From the NCBI GenBank assembly GCA_946811185.2, contig OX328096.1, positions 37,150,011 through 37,214,010 of the forward strand: DNA of 64,000 bases, given 5' to 3'. Shown in pieces: positions 32,069-42,870 of this stretch. The stretch's first letter is position 1; each line of letters begins with the position of its first letter. A program made the translations under genes and the position numbers. The notes below the pieces were generated by a model. The model saw nothing but the letters and a program-made list of their open reading frames with translations, did no database searches and was not told the DNA's origin. Origin of the DNA: Hippopus hippopus. Taxonomy: Eukaryota; Mollusca; Bivalvia; Cardiida; Cardiidae.

Positions 32069-32306
32069 GAGCCATGGTCTTGCAAAAGGGGGTTTGATAC
32101 ATTTCCGCAATGCAGTGTACCAAGCAAGTCATTGCATAATTAGGGATCCATAAAATCCACTTTGTCTGTCAACCGACTGAATCATGAGATAGACTGGTCC
32201 TTTGAGATACAGAAATTTAACCAGTTGCAAAAAGTTTCGGCCCGGATTGACCTTGGTCGATACTTTTTGCTGATGCATTAATCCCCATTTTCACAGAACA
32301 TGGCTC
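32069..32306 (-). mobile_element. MITE-C copy (-)
   Basis: GAGCCATGGTCTTGCAAAAG to TTTTCACAGAACATGGCTC. The hairpin has lost its central CAGCCTGCGC part, leaving CGGCCCGGATTGACCTTGG. Confidence 0.88.
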
Positions 32307-32394
32307 AAATATTTTACTGGGTAGATTTTTAATTGATTAGAATTATGTGGTATAAACCGAGTTCTTGTGAATAGGCAGCTACGCGCTTTTTTGG

Positions 32395-32468
32395 CTAAGT
32401 GTAGAACAAGATTAGAGAGCAAAGAGTATGCAATCTAATCTTGAACTAGACCTGACCGATATATTTTG
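32395..32468. mobile_element. MITE-B hairpin, degraded
   Basis: TAAGTGTAGAACAAGATTAG and CAATCTAATCTTGAACTAGA. Both arms share GATTAG and CTAATC, a matched change from GATCAG and CTGATC. Confidence 0.6.
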
Positions 32469-32589
32469 AGATATTTTACACAGAATGGAAACCTTACCCG
32501 TAAATTAATTTTGGTAGTTGCATCCTACTAAAGTACAAAAGAAATTTTATTCATCGCTAAACGACGTAATTTCAGACTCTTTCATTCGA

Positions 32590-32815
32590 GATTTCTTGTT
32601 TTAACGAACCTGAAGAAAAGCGATTTTGAGAAATAAAATGTAGGGAGAAAAAAAAGGAGAAAATGCTGGTATTAACCAGGAGTTTGTCTTTTTCCCCACA
32701 ATGTTTTCTATCCTGGAGAAAAAAAAAACAACATCATTTGAGCCACACTTATTCGTTGTCGGCAAATGTTTTAGGATTGGACAAGTCTATCAATTGGGTC
32801 GTCTGTATAAGAGTA
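32590..32815 (-). mobile_element. MITE-A copy (-), worn
   Basis: TTGTTTTAACGAACCTGAAG, AAAAAGGAGAAAATGCTGGT, then TTTGAGCCACACTTATTCG and TTGGACAAGTCTATCAATT. The centre has a small insertion (TATTAACC). Confidence 0.8.
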
Positions 32816-33136
32816 AGATGTTATCTACTTATGAACACTATTACATATGTACATTGTCCGCAACTTATTTAATATTTTTCCGCGTACTTCTCTTTTTAAA
32901 GGAAGGTTTAGTGATTTAATTTTGAAAATTGCTAATAGCTTGTTGTTTTTTTCACGTAAATCTTACTCCGCTTTTAATGAATAGATCTACTAGAATATGG
33001 CGAGATAAGCAGGTAGAGACTCTTTTGTTTTGTTATAACGCAGTTCTATTTGATAGAACGAATACAAATTCGTTATAACGAAATCTTATTTAAACAAAAT
33101 AGTAGTTCGTCTTAATGAAATCCTCATTCGATATAT

Positions 33137-33397
33137 GGCCTGTAACACGCGAAAAGGGACATTCGGACATCTGCGTAAAGTGTCGTCTCGGATCAGCCTG
33201 CGCAATCCGCGCATGCTAATCCGAAACGACATTTTCCGTTTCTATGTAATTTTCTGTTTTGCGCAAGTCTACTGTAGCATAAAATCTAATGTAGTCGTAA
33301 AGTGCCGTCTCGGATTAGCCTGCGCGGACAGCGCAGGCTGATCCGAGACGACACTTTACGCAAATCTCAGAATGCCCCTTTTCGCGTGTTGCAAGCC
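33137..33397 (+). mobile_element. MITE-D copy, 261 bp
   Basis: GGCCTGTAACACGCGAAAAG to TTTTCGCGTGTTGCAAGCC. The second hairpin (TCGGATTAGCCTGCGCGG with CGCAGGCTGATCCGAGA) is better kept than the first. Confidence 0.94.
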
Positions 33398-33458
33398 AAT
33401 TATATCAAAATACCAATTCGTTTTATCGAATGCTATTTCGGGAAAAAAGGACTGGATA

Positions 33459-33726
33459 TGGGCTGTACTCTGGCAAATGGAGGCTTAATGCATCTCCGTG
33501 ATGCATTATACTAAGCAAATTATTACATAATATTGGATCCATAAAGTCCTTTTTTGTATTAACAACTGACTGACTCATGACGTACACTCACGGGTCCTTT
33601 GACATGCAGAAAATGGACCAATAGCAAAAAGTATCGAACCAAGTCAGTCTGCACATTCCGCTCAGGCTGACCTGGGTCGATACTTTTTGCTGATGCATTA
33701 ATCCCACTTTTCACAGAGCATTGCTC
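33459..33726 (-). mobile_element. MITE-C copy (-)
   Basis: GGCTGTACTCTGGCAAATGG to CTTTTCACAGAGCATTGCTC. The hairpin is ACCAAGTCAGTCTGCACA with GCTCAGGCTGACCTGGGT. Confidence 0.9.
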
Positions 33727-34040
33727 ATAGATTTAGAACACTCGCTAGTTTTCTTCCGCCATGAATTGACTGCACGAGAACAGAGTATCTTTTCATTTTG
33801 TTTTAATAGGATTTCGTTAAACAGATTTTTTTTTTGTTTTATCGAACTTTTAGTTTGAGATAACGAATCATCATTTCGTTTTATCGCAATAGGATTTCGT
33901 TAAACAGAATTTTTTTGTCTTATCGAACTTTAAGTTTGAGAGAACGAATCATCATTTCGTTTTTATTGCAATGGGATTTCTTTTCGACGAATTAATATTC
34001 TATTTTATCAAATTAGTAATTACGTTTTAATGAACCAAAA

Positions 34041-34486
34041 TATCTGTGACACATGACACCGACTGGACCCCAAATAAATAGAAATACAAAGTTCGACTAT
34101 TCCAAAAAGGTCTTGGGCCAGTGAAATAGCGGGCTCTTTAACTTGATAAACACAAAGATAGGCTATTGAAAAGGGACCCTATTACACATCGATTGTTAAA
34201 GAAGTGAAATGACAATCTTCAAGTTTCTTTCTAATTTTGTCGACTAAATGGGTTTTCCTTACAAAAGAAGAAACTGTTTCGTGTAGCACTTGTAGGAACA
34301 GTTTTTGTGTTTCAAGGGTCGGTCCCGGGTCCGTCTTTTGTTCAACAGTCAGTGTTGGTTAGTCAGCCGAAAGTCAATATATCAATTACCCTTTATTCGT
34401 ACGTTAACGTGTACCCCACACACAAATGGCAAATTTGCAGTCGACGACTCTGAAAACAACCCTTTAAGATGCGGATAAATTATCAC
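34041..34486. other. Intronic stretch, nothing recognised
   Basis: No repeat or coding signal was identified. Confidence 0.4.
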
Positions 34487-34699
34487 TTACTCTTTACCAT
34501 ACATTCGCAAGTTTTAACGACCCTGGGGAATGTGCCTTTTGAGAACATCGTGGGAAAAGGAGAAAATGCTGGTAACCAGCATTTTCTCCTTTTCCCACGA
34601 TGTTTTCTACCCTTTTAGAGTCAAGTTTCATCAAAGTGAGCCACATTTAACAGATTTGAATTTCGACGTATAATTCTTTTACGGTTGGTAAGAGGTTAA
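34487..34699 (-). mobile_element. MITE-A copy (-), perfect-stem core
   Basis: TTACTCTTTACCATACATTC to GGTTGGTAAGAGGTTAA. The core at 34541-34607 has matched changes CATCGTGGG and CCCACGATG in both arms. Confidence 0.93.
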
Positions 34700-35453
34700 T
34701 ATATACAAGTAAAAGTGAAAATGTTGTGGCAAATGAGAACAAAATTTCCTTTCGTGTTTTCCAAAGCGGTCTGATCCATTACAAGCCGAAAAATGTCACC
34801 TTCAGGTTGCCCTGTATTAAGGTTATTCATCTGCTCAAATAGACCATTCTTCTTTTTTTTATAAATAGAGGGAGAAAACAACGTTTGGCTAATGCTAATA
34901 AGTAAAGATTATTATTGCACTCTCATTAAATTATTGTCTGGCTCCAACCCTCGAACACATAACACAAACAAATGATAATTGAGTTATTTACATAACTCGT
35001 CTGCTTCTTTCGACGAATTGCGCCTCTTATTTATGCATTAAGGGTACAAAGCAGACGAGAATAATGATTATATCGCAATCTCTTGGCCTTTGTTGTGAAT
35101 AGAAGGACGGAAGTTCACAGGAAAATAAACCAACAGGGCCCTGTAGTGACAGTGACGAATTAGTGCACCTGACGAAAATTGTGGGGTTTCGCACTTTGAT
35201 ACTATCATTTTGTTCACGGGACGTTGTTCATTTTGTAAAATACATAGTCATTCGTTTCCATTGTTTGTGTACAGGTTCGCTGAAAGAAAAGTTAATCAGA
35301 CCTTTTATTATGTTAAACACTTTAAACTATTTTGAAACATAAGAAATTTTCTCTTTATTCCAAAACCCACAGTTTAAGGTGAACTAAATATTCAATATAT
35401 ATAGTCATGTTATTTCGTATTGTTGGAAACTACTGTCGAAAAAATACAACTTA
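34700..35453. other. Intronic stretch with one small inverted repeat
   Basis: CTCGTCTGCTT (34996) and AAGCAGACGAG (35049-35059) form an 11-bp inverted pair 42 bp apart. An A-like scrap lies at 34715-34765. Nothing else was recognised. Confidence 0.4.
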
Positions 35454-35645
35454 TTAACCCTTAATCTGCAAAGCATGAATCAACGAGCTTTTGCGGCCAG
35501 CATAGGTCAAGATCAGACTGCACAGAACATGTATTCTGATCTTCGATCTACGTTGTCCGATAAAAAGATATTCAGCCCCTGAGAAAAATACTTTGGAATA
35601 GCAATATTTGGGGTTGCCAACGACCATAAACACTTTCATACATGA
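35454..35645 (+). mobile_element. MITE-B copy (+), right end replaced
   Basis: TTAACCCTTAATCTGCAAAG, hairpin arms GTCAAGATCAGACTGCACAG and TATTCTGATCTTCGATCTAC, then AATAGCAATATTTGGGG. The AGCGGGATAAG terminus is missing where the CT tract starts. Confidence 0.88.
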
Positions 35646-35650
35646 AGAAA

Positions 35651-35764
<114 letters not shown>

Positions 35765-35967
35765 TTGGTGGGTGAATATCTTTATAGCCGGGTGTATACG
35801 TGTGTCCGCTTGAATGTTCCTGATGTCATATTTTGTTTAATTTGGTGAATTTAAGTTTTTGTCTGTGGCACATGGTGAATTAGTAACAGAAAAAAGTTCT
35901 CGATAAGCTTCAAGGTTTCGTCCTTGGAAATCATTTCCATAAAAATACAGGAATTCTTTACAGATTT

Positions 35968-36180
35968 ATTCACTCTTTACCAAACAACAAATCTGTAGAC
36001 TGGTCAGAATTCCAAACATTTGCAAATCAAAGTTGCTGAAATGGTGGGATTTGTCTGTAAAAGGATAGAAAGAACTGTGCGGGAAAATGAGAAAATGCTG
36101 CTTGAAAGCATTTTCTCCTTTTTCTGCAATTCTTTCAAGACAGGGTCGTAAAAACTGGGGAATGTTTAGTAATTGGTTTT
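35968..36180 (+). mobile_element. MITE-A copy (+), worn
   Basis: CACTCTTTACCAAACAACAA to GGAATGTTTAGTAATTGG. The centre is GCTGCTTGAAAGC, so the inner stem has changed. Confidence 0.8.
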
Positions 36181-36575
36181 GAGTTCTATTTTACATTTCC
36201 ATTCGGAAACTTTTAAAACTTGTACCACGCAGGGTGCGAGAGTAAATAAAAACTCGTTTCCATATACCCCGTACACGAAACACATCGTCACTCGTCAATA
36301 CGAGAGTGATAATTCTTCTTCTTTTTTTAAAAAAATGTATTGGAAATGAGTAATATGGCCAAAAGGGCTCCGTAAAATGTGTCCTTTCTTTTAAAACTTC
36401 GATATTTGGCATTAGGAATGATTATAATAGACATGTATCTTTTGTTTGAAAAAAAAATCTTAAGCCTGGAAAGATAAATTTTGATTGAAGATATCTTGGA
36501 TGAATTTAAATGTTGTTTATTACGCCGATTTCCGAACAATATCTCAGTTGTATGACTGCGACTCGTCACTTTTTC
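36181..36575. other. Intronic stretch, nothing recognised
   Basis: Overlapping short minus-strand frames without family features; no repeat recognised. Confidence 0.4.
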
Positions 36576-36803
36576 AGCTCTTTACCAGACGAAAAATATA
36601 AGATACACGTATATTCAAATTGAAATGATTTGCAGACGAAAAATTAACTATGTCTCAAATGATAGAACATGCTATTTAGAGGTTAAAAACGATTTGGGAA
36701 AAGGGGAAAATGCTAGTTACCAGCATTTTCTCCTTTGTCAACAATGTTTTCACAAGCTTTCTTTCCTAGCCTAGTAAAGACACGGGATTATTTTTGTAAA
36801 TTA
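36576..36803 (+). mobile_element. MITE-A copy (+)
   Basis: GCTCTTTACCAGACGAAAAA to TTATTTTTGTAAATTA. The core has AAAATGCTAGTTACCAGC at its centre. Confidence 0.85.
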
Positions 36804-37085
36804 TTATTGTATTCCCTACTTATCGCTAGAAGAAGTCAAACAGTAGTACTAAATAGGTGTATTACGTATTTTGGAATTCATTCTGTATTGCATATAGAGC
36901 ACCGGGATTGAAAATTCCGGGTAAATCCGGGGGAAATCTATGGCTATATTTTGATGAGACTAAATGTTTAACCTATTCATTACGGGAATCTGATGGATTA
37001 GACTTAATGGCGAAGGCGTTCTTCGGATTAAGATCATAATTTGTTTCATCTGTGCTCGAATCTTTCTGTCTGCTCGTCCATATGT

Positions 37086-37317
37086 TTAACTCTTTACCAG
37101 ACGACACAATTTTTAGACGTGTCCAAAATTCAAAGCATTTGCAGACGATTAATTCAGTATGGCTTAAATAATGGGATTTACCTGCGAATGGGTAGAAAAA
37201 AACATTGTGGGAAAAGGAGAAACGTTGATTAAGAGCATTTTCTCCTTTTTCATGAGATATTTCCAAAGCACTCCACCTCAGGGACGTTAAAACCCGGGTT
37301 TGTGTGGATAAGAGTAA
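37086..37317 (+). mobile_element. MITE-A copy (+)
   Basis: TTAACTCTTTACCAGACGAC to GTGTGGATAAGAGTAAAT. The left arm is intact and the right arm is worn. Confidence 0.88.
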
Positions 37318-37464
37318 ATTAGACGAATAATTTTCATTAACTATATTGCCGCCAGATGAATGCATTTGTTTTCCAATCGAGGTTTTAAAGTACAAAGCCA
37401 CTTCTTTGCTTAGAATTTATTCATTTATTTGTTTGTTTGATAATTATTTATTGTCAGTACGTCG

Positions 37465-37515
37465 GTCGATCGGTCGGTCCGTCCGTCCGTCCGTCCGTCC
37501 GTGCGTCCGTCCGTC
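37465..37515. repeat. (GTCC)n minisatellite
   Basis: Repeated CCGT/GTCC units. It abuts a truncated A and resembles the GTCC tract of family F. Confidence 0.85.
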
Positions 37516-37529
37516 CATTCATTTATTTA

Positions 37530-37690
37530 CTTTAAAATATGACTCAACAACGGGATTTGTCTTTGAAAGGGTAGAAAACTTTGTGGAAAAATTAGAAAAT
37601 GCCGGATTACGGAAGTTTCTGCTATTCGCACAATATCTGAAAACCTTCCTCGGGATCTTTTAAAATGGGATTGTTCGGTAAAAGGTTAAT
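37530..37690 (+). mobile_element. MITE-A right two-thirds (+)
   Basis: TATGACTCAACAACGGGATT, GGTAGAAAACTTTGTGGAAA, right end TTCGGTAAAAGGTTAA. The left third is absent next to the GTCC tract. Confidence 0.75.
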
Positions 37691-37761
37691 AATAGTAAAT
37701 AAGGGTTAAAATGAAAATTTCCAAACAATTATTAAAACCCGAATGAAGCTATTTCAAATCT

Positions 37762-37842
37762 TGTTTCGCCAGTGAAAATACAGATCCAAGATCGGACTGC
37801 ACATTCTGTTCTGTTTGATCTTGATCTACATGGAAGATCAGC
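37762..37842. mobile_element. MITE-B hairpin, worn
   Basis: CAGATCCAAGATCGGACTGC and CTGTTTGATCTTGATCTACA. Confidence 0.65.
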
Positions 37843-38037
37843 AGTTCTTGATACAAATTTCAGGCAAAAATGATAAACTGATCTTTAAGAACAATATCTG
37901 CTTTTGCTGCATACATGTAGGTTAAAAGTGTTTAGCTACAGACGACAATGTCGTCCGCAGGTTGCAAATACCAAATCAAATTCATCTGTGATACCGTCAG
38001 TGCGCAATCCCGCCATATTGTACAGCGAAATACACTT

Positions 38038-38299
38038 GAGCCATGCTCTGTGAAAAGGAGGTTTAATGCATCTAAAAAACAAATATCCACGCAGGTCGGC
38101 CTGCGCAATACACGAAGGCTGACCTATCTTGAAACGTTTTGCCTGTGGTAAATTCTTTATATGTCAAAGGATCGTTCTTCCCCAGGATTCAACCTGTTGT
38201 TGAACAAAATTGGTTTTATGGATCCATAATAACACGGTGACTCGTTTGATATAATGAATCACGAAGATAAATTCAACTTCTTTGGCCAGTGCGTGGCTT
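38038..38299 (+). mobile_element. MITE-C copy (+)
   Basis: GAGCCATGCTCTGTGAAAAG to CTTTGGCCAGTGCGTGGCTT. The hairpin is worn (GTCGGCCTGCGCAATAC). Confidence 0.88.
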
Positions 38300-38430
38300 G
38301 CTTATTTTTGGTGTCTATATTTAAATGTCAGGATCACGTGACCTGTTTTGCCAATCAAACTGTGTATTGCAATGTTCACAGTTCACGGCGATTTCTCATT
38401 TCATTTGCTATCTTTTAGACAAAAACAAAC

Positions 38431-38703
38431 GAGTCGCGCTCTGTAAAAAAAAAAGGGGGGGGGGGTTTAAAGCATCTGTAAAAAATATCGACCCAGGTCA
38501 GCCTACGCAATCCGCACAGGCTGACCTGGGTCGAAATTTTGTGCTATTGGTCAATTTCCTGCTTGGCAATGGACCATTCGATCTCACGATTCAGTCAGTT
38601 GAAAAACAAAATGGATTTAATAGATCCATAATTATGTCATGAGATGCTTGGTACGGTGCACCATGGAGATCCATTAAACACCCTTTTGCCAGAGCATGAC
38701 TCA
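38431..38703 (+). mobile_element. MITE-C copy (+)
   Basis: GAGTCGCGCTCTGTAAAAAA to TTGCCAGAGCATGACTC, enlarged by A and G runs near 38447-38466. The hairpin CGACCCAGGTCAGCCTACGC pairs with CACAGGCTGACCTGGGTCG. Confidence 0.92.
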
Positions 38704-38808
38704 GACACTTCTTGTCAAAAATCCATTTGGATCCAGAGTACGAGCGGGTGATACAAGTTTGTAATGTAATTAGTTGCAATAAAAATACGAAAGGTTTTTT
38801 TTTTCGTT

Positions 38809-38960
38809 GTAACCCTTATCTTACTAAATGAATTGAATAAAAAATATCTCCTTATCGGACAGTGTAGGTCCAAGATCAGACTGCACGTTCTGTGCAGTCT
38901 GATCTTGATCTACACTGTCCGCAAAAGGTCAGTGAGTCGCGCTTAGCAGCGTAAGGGTAT
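38809..38960 (-). mobile_element. MITE-B copy (-)
   Basis: GTAACCCTTATCTTACTAAA to CAGCGTAAGGGTAT. The hairpin at 38857-38920 is near perfect with the usual one-base bulge. The left half is shortened relative to the 215-bp copies. Confidence 0.92.
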
Positions 38961-39510
38961 AAGTAGTGCACTTCTCTTAAAAGAATCTGGAATGTGAAGT
39001 ATTTTCCAAAGAATTATGCAGTGAGTGGTAAATTAAGTAGGACGAATTTATTATATGCGATATGACGAATGCCCCTGACAATCTGGGTGAATAAAAAAGG
39101 AAATAAATCATATGAAGAGAAGATGACGTGAAAAAATTGGTGAAAAGTTCATAATTAGTTTCATAAAGTGAGCAGTTTTTCCTTTGTCGTCAGAAAACGA
39201 TAACGACTGAATTACCCTGCCTCTCACGAATGATGTTATCAAACGCAGCCCATTAGGAAGCATTTTAAATGGGTGGGGATGGGGAACTATAGAAAAATAT
39301 GTGGCTCAGTACACTGTATCAGTCTAGTATATGTTTTACGAAAAAAGAAAACTTTTTTCTCGGTGCTTGAGACTGACTCAGAACGATGGTAAGGTATGTT
39401 TAGTTTTGGCTGGTTACAGATTCCTTTTTTAACCACTTAAAGGGAAAAAGAATGTCATCAAGGCTCAAAATTTAATAATAAACTTTCGGCACATTTCCCA
39501 AATTAAGCTA

Positions 39511-39513
<3 letters not shown>
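38961..39513. other. Intronic stretch, nothing recognised
   Basis: No repeat or coding signal was identified. Confidence 0.4.

Positions 39514-39544
<31 letters not shown>
39514..39544. repeat. Poly-C tract
   Basis: About 31 C in a row; the true length is uncertain in any assembly. Confidence 0.9.
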
Positions 39545-39800
39545 ACTTCCCGCATTCTCACGGCCGTGAAATCATTGAAAATTACTTCCGGAAACAACTA
39601 AGTAGCTGATACCTGTCAGATATTTTGAAAGATGCTTGTAAAATATGGATTATCACCGAATAAGGTTTGATTAATGAATATATATATATAAAATAAAAAA
39701 TAGCGTAACAAGCAACTGATCCTTTTGCTAATTAGTGTTCACGAAAGAATGAGTTGATTGCCCCTCACGAAGAGACTTTTGAAACCTGCAATAAATTCAC

Positions 39801-40017
39801 TTAAATCTTTACCAGACGACAAAGTTTTACACTTATCCAAAGTGGAAGCATTTGCAGACGACACATATTATGTGGCTCAAACGACAGGATTAGTCATTTA
39901 AAGGTAAGAAAACACTGTGAGAAAGGGAGAAAATGCTGGTTACCAGCATTTTCTCCTTTTCCCAGTGTTTTCAAAAGCATTTTCCTTTATGATCGGGATT
40001 ATGTGATATAAGATTAA
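39801..40017 (+). mobile_element. MITE-A copy (+)
   Basis: TTAAATCTTTACCAGACGAC to ATGTGATATAAGATTAA. The inner stem GGAGAAAATGCTGGTTACCA is intact, and the outer right arm has lost four bases. Confidence 0.9.
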
Positions 40018-40424
40018 GGAGATAAAGAATTTAAAAGACGACGTGTTTGCCGTGCAAATCTGGTTTACAATAATCTCTGTATTCCGTTCACACAGTACCC
40101 CTACTCTCGAACGCCAAGTCCGGGCAGCGCTTTTTGTCAACCGATAGCATCCCGCGGCTTTCCCGCATTTAGGCGTTCACAGGTGTTTGAACGCAGTAAC
40201 TGTTGAATGATAGAATATTTTGTTTGTACATATTAATAGAGTCTTAACTTGTCACTTCTATTGAAATGTCATCTATACTTTCACCGAAATACCTGACAGA
40301 AAATGATAGTCTCAGATTATATAATATCAATTTCTCTATGTCAGTCTAAATTAGGGATCGTCTCAGTAAATTCAAAGGTGTCGCTTTTTTTTTCCTTTCG
40401 ATAATCGATGTCGTGCATAATCCC

Positions 40425-40650
40425 GCGTGGCTTTGTGTTAAATGTTCATTATTCGCAAGCAGGGAAGGTGGGCGGGTTCGATTCTCATTCGGGGCTCTGG
40501 ATTTTGCGTGGGAGTTTCCTTGGACAAGACACTCAAGAACCCCGATCTGCTACCGATGAAAACCAGAGACACTTGAATAAGTGAGCTGTCGCCGTGGTAT
40601 GGGTGAAATAATGTAGAAAGTGACGTGAAAACATCATTTAACCAAGAATA
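40425..40650 (+). mobile_element. tRNA-derived SINE (+)
   Basis: GGCGGGTTCGATTCTCATTC is a clear B box. GTGGGAGTTTCCTTGGACAA, GAATAAGTGAGCTGTCGCCG and GTGACGTGAAAACATC are body and tail blocks. The minus-strand open frame here is this SINE. Confidence 0.78.
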
Positions 40651-40682
40651 ACCGACTGTCGTCCTTTGTCCTTTATCGAAGG

Positions 40683-40805
40683 AGTGGATCAAGATCAGTC
40701 TGCACGTTCACCCCTTCCGCTTTCTCCGGATACGGCGGTCGCAAGTTCATATCCCGGCACGTCCCGGATTCTCTCTGACCATAAAAGTCATGGTAAAATT
40801 TGAGT
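40683..40805. mobile_element. B-arm scrap followed by SINE-like scrap
   Basis: GTGGATCAAGATCAGTCTGC is a B arm. GTCGCAAGTTCATATCCCGG looks like a decayed B box. Confidence 0.4.
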
Positions 40806-40824
40806 CGTGGTACACTATAGCGAT

Positions 40825-41080
40825 GAAAAAAGTAAGTATAATGCATCTTGCAAACTATCGACTCATGTCAGCCTGCACAGTCCGCACAGGCTGACATGAG
40901 GCCGACATGAGTCGAAATTGTCTGTTATTTGTCACTTTTCTGCAAGGAAATTCTACCTCATGATTCAGTTGGTTGTTAGACGAATGGGATTTTATGGATC
41001 CATACTTTATGTGATGACTTGCTATAGGTATAATGCATCATGTAGATGTATTAGACTACCTTTTCCCAGAGCGAGGCTCA
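40825..41080 (+). mobile_element. MITE-C copy (+)
   Basis: The left terminus is worn; the right is CTTTTCCCAGAGCGAGGCTC. The hairpin has CGACTCATGTCAGCCTGC with GCAGGCTGACATGAG, plus a short repeated CCGACATGAGTCG. Confidence 0.88.
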
Positions 41081-41087
41081 TTCATTT

Positions 41088-41575
41088 TTAACTCGTTACC
41101 TGACAATAAACCTTCATTTTAGATTCGTCCATATTGATATCATTAAATGAGCCGCGCTCTGGCAAAAGGGGGCTTAATGCATCTCCGAGATGCATGATAC
41201 CAAGCAAGTCATTACATGATCATGTATCTATAAAACTTATTTTGTCTAACAACCAACTAAATCATGAGGTAGACCGGTCCTTTGACATCCAGAAAATTGA
41301 TCAATAGCGAAAAGTTTCGGCCCAGGTCAGCTTGCGCGGACTGCGCAGGCTGACCTGGATAGATACTTTTCGCAGATGCATTAAGCCCCCTTTTCACAGA
41401 GCATGGCTCATTTGTATATGACAAATTAAATGCGGCTCAAGTGATGAAAGTTGTCTTTGAAAAAATGTAAAATATTGTGGAAAGGAAAAAAAAGTGCTGT
41501 TTATCAGGATTTTCTCCTCTTACAATATATTTTTTTCAAAAGAACCTGCCTCATGGGCGTCAAAAGATCATGCTT
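41088..41575 (+). mobile_element. MITE-A copy (+) split by a MITE-C
   Basis: TTAACTCGTTACCTGACAAT, TTAGATTCGTCCATATTG up to 41148, then ATATGACAAATTAAATGCGG from about 41415 and a worn core. Across the gap the A sequence is continuous (CATT then TGTATATGAC). Confidence 0.85.
41149..41409 (-). mobile_element. MITE-C copy (-), 261 bp, nested in MITE-A
   Basis: GAGCCGCGCTCTGGCAAAAG to CTTTTCACAGAGCATGGCTC. The hairpin CGGCCCAGGTCAGCTTGCGC pairs with GCGCAGGCTGACCTGG. Confidence 0.95.
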
Positions 41576-42156
41576 GTTACCAGCATTTGTCGTCTGGAAA
41601 AAGCAGCAGCTATGTTCGTAGATCAATGCTTTCTCGTGTCACGGTATTTTCACAGTCCGACCTTTAACCTTCAACAGGATAAAAAGGGCGGGAAGTTTTT
41701 AATTGAATAAGATATAAAAACAAGTATTTCACACACGTCTTTTTCTTGACGTGTCATACTTTTTTATAACGTACTCGATGTGAATTTTTCTTTTAAGAAT
41801 GAAAGCTCCCTAAGAAATACTTATAACTTATCCTTTTATTCCGGTGTCATAATTTTGTCCAGATGTTAAAGCCGCGACATTAGTTAACTATCATGGCCCG
41901 CTATAATATACCTACGGTGTCCACATTCCGCCATTACTATAATGTGTCGCCTCACACGCTAAAGCGATCTTAATGGTGTCGTAGCCTTTCCAGAAAACAT
42001 AGAATGATTATGTTTTGTTTCGGTTTTTGTTTTGTTACTTTCTTTGTTTTGTCTGTTTCTTTTGTTTGTTTTATTTTGTTTGTTCGTTAGTTCGTTTGTT
42101 TAGTGCCGTCGTTGTTGATTGCATAAATCTGATTCAGCCAAAAACAGACGAAAGAT
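41576..42156. other. Intronic stretch, nothing recognised
   Basis: Includes a TTTGTTTTGTTTG-rich patch near 42010-42110; no repeat family or coding signal. Confidence 0.4.
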
Positions 42157-42357
42157 TTAAATCTTTCGCTACGGAGTAAATAAATCTTACTCTTAAAAAC
42201 AGTGTCACGACGAAATAAGATCCTCTGAGGTCACAGTCAAGCGTCGTACAGCGGACAGTGTATAGGCATGATCAGACTGCACGTTCTGTGCAGTCTGATC
42301 TGAATCTATGCTGTCCTCAACGGCTAAATAGGTCACATCTGGCAGCGAAAGATTTAA
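42157..42357 (-). mobile_element. MITE-B3 element, 201 bp, intact TTAA ends
   Basis: TTAAATCTTTCGCTACGG at the left and GGCAGCGAAAGATTTAA at the right form terminal inverted repeats with TTAA at both ends. The hairpin (CATGATCAGACTGCACG with GTGCAGTCTGATCTG) is the B type. The termini differ from B and B2, so it is set apart as B3. Confidence 0.85.
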
Positions 42358-42599
42358 AGATCAGTCGTGATGTTTTCAAAATTTTGTGTGCCTATGATTA
42401 AGTTATCTATTCCAAAGTCTACATTACAATAGTCGACTTGTTGTCGTGTTTGCAAGAACGATTTTTATTATTTATTATGGCAGGAATAGGTTTCCGTAGG
42501 TACCAGGAATTGCTGCATGAGAACAATTTACAATTTGGGTTAAAGAGACTATGAAATACTCCATCCTGACACTGCATCTTTTTTACTTGTTTTTTTTTT

Positions 42600-42715
42600 T
42601 AAATTGCACTGTTTGAAATCTGGGTACCAACATTTACTCCTCTTCCCTCTATGGTTTCTAAGACTTTCTTCTTTAAGTTCTTTGAAACACGGGATTGTCT
42701 TGAGAAGGGTTAAAT
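42600..42715 (+). mobile_element. MITE-A right half (+), degraded
   Basis: TCTGGGTACCAACATTTACT, CACGGGATTGTCTTGAGAAG, GGGTTAA end. Confidence 0.6.
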
Positions 42716-42870
42716 TTTGTACTACAGTGTCCGAAAGGTTGAGTTTTTCTGCGTCGAGAAGAACTTTGAAACCGTGAAGCTTGGGTTCTAACTAGTAGTT
42801 GGAAACTTCCATTTATATAGCAGTTCAATGGGTTAGCACTATGGCAATGATACTTGTTGTGAAAGGTCTG

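Larger units (their letters stand above)
33030..34040. repeat. ATAACGAA-motif repeat region with 83-bp tandem units
   Basis: TTCGTTATAACGAA-like palindromic motifs recur at 33030-33130, 33405-33440 and 33790-34040. Units starting AATAGGATTTCGTTAAACAG recur at 33805 and 33888, then AATGGGATTTC at 33970 (period 82-83 bp). MITE-D and MITE-C lie inside the region. Confidence 0.7.
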
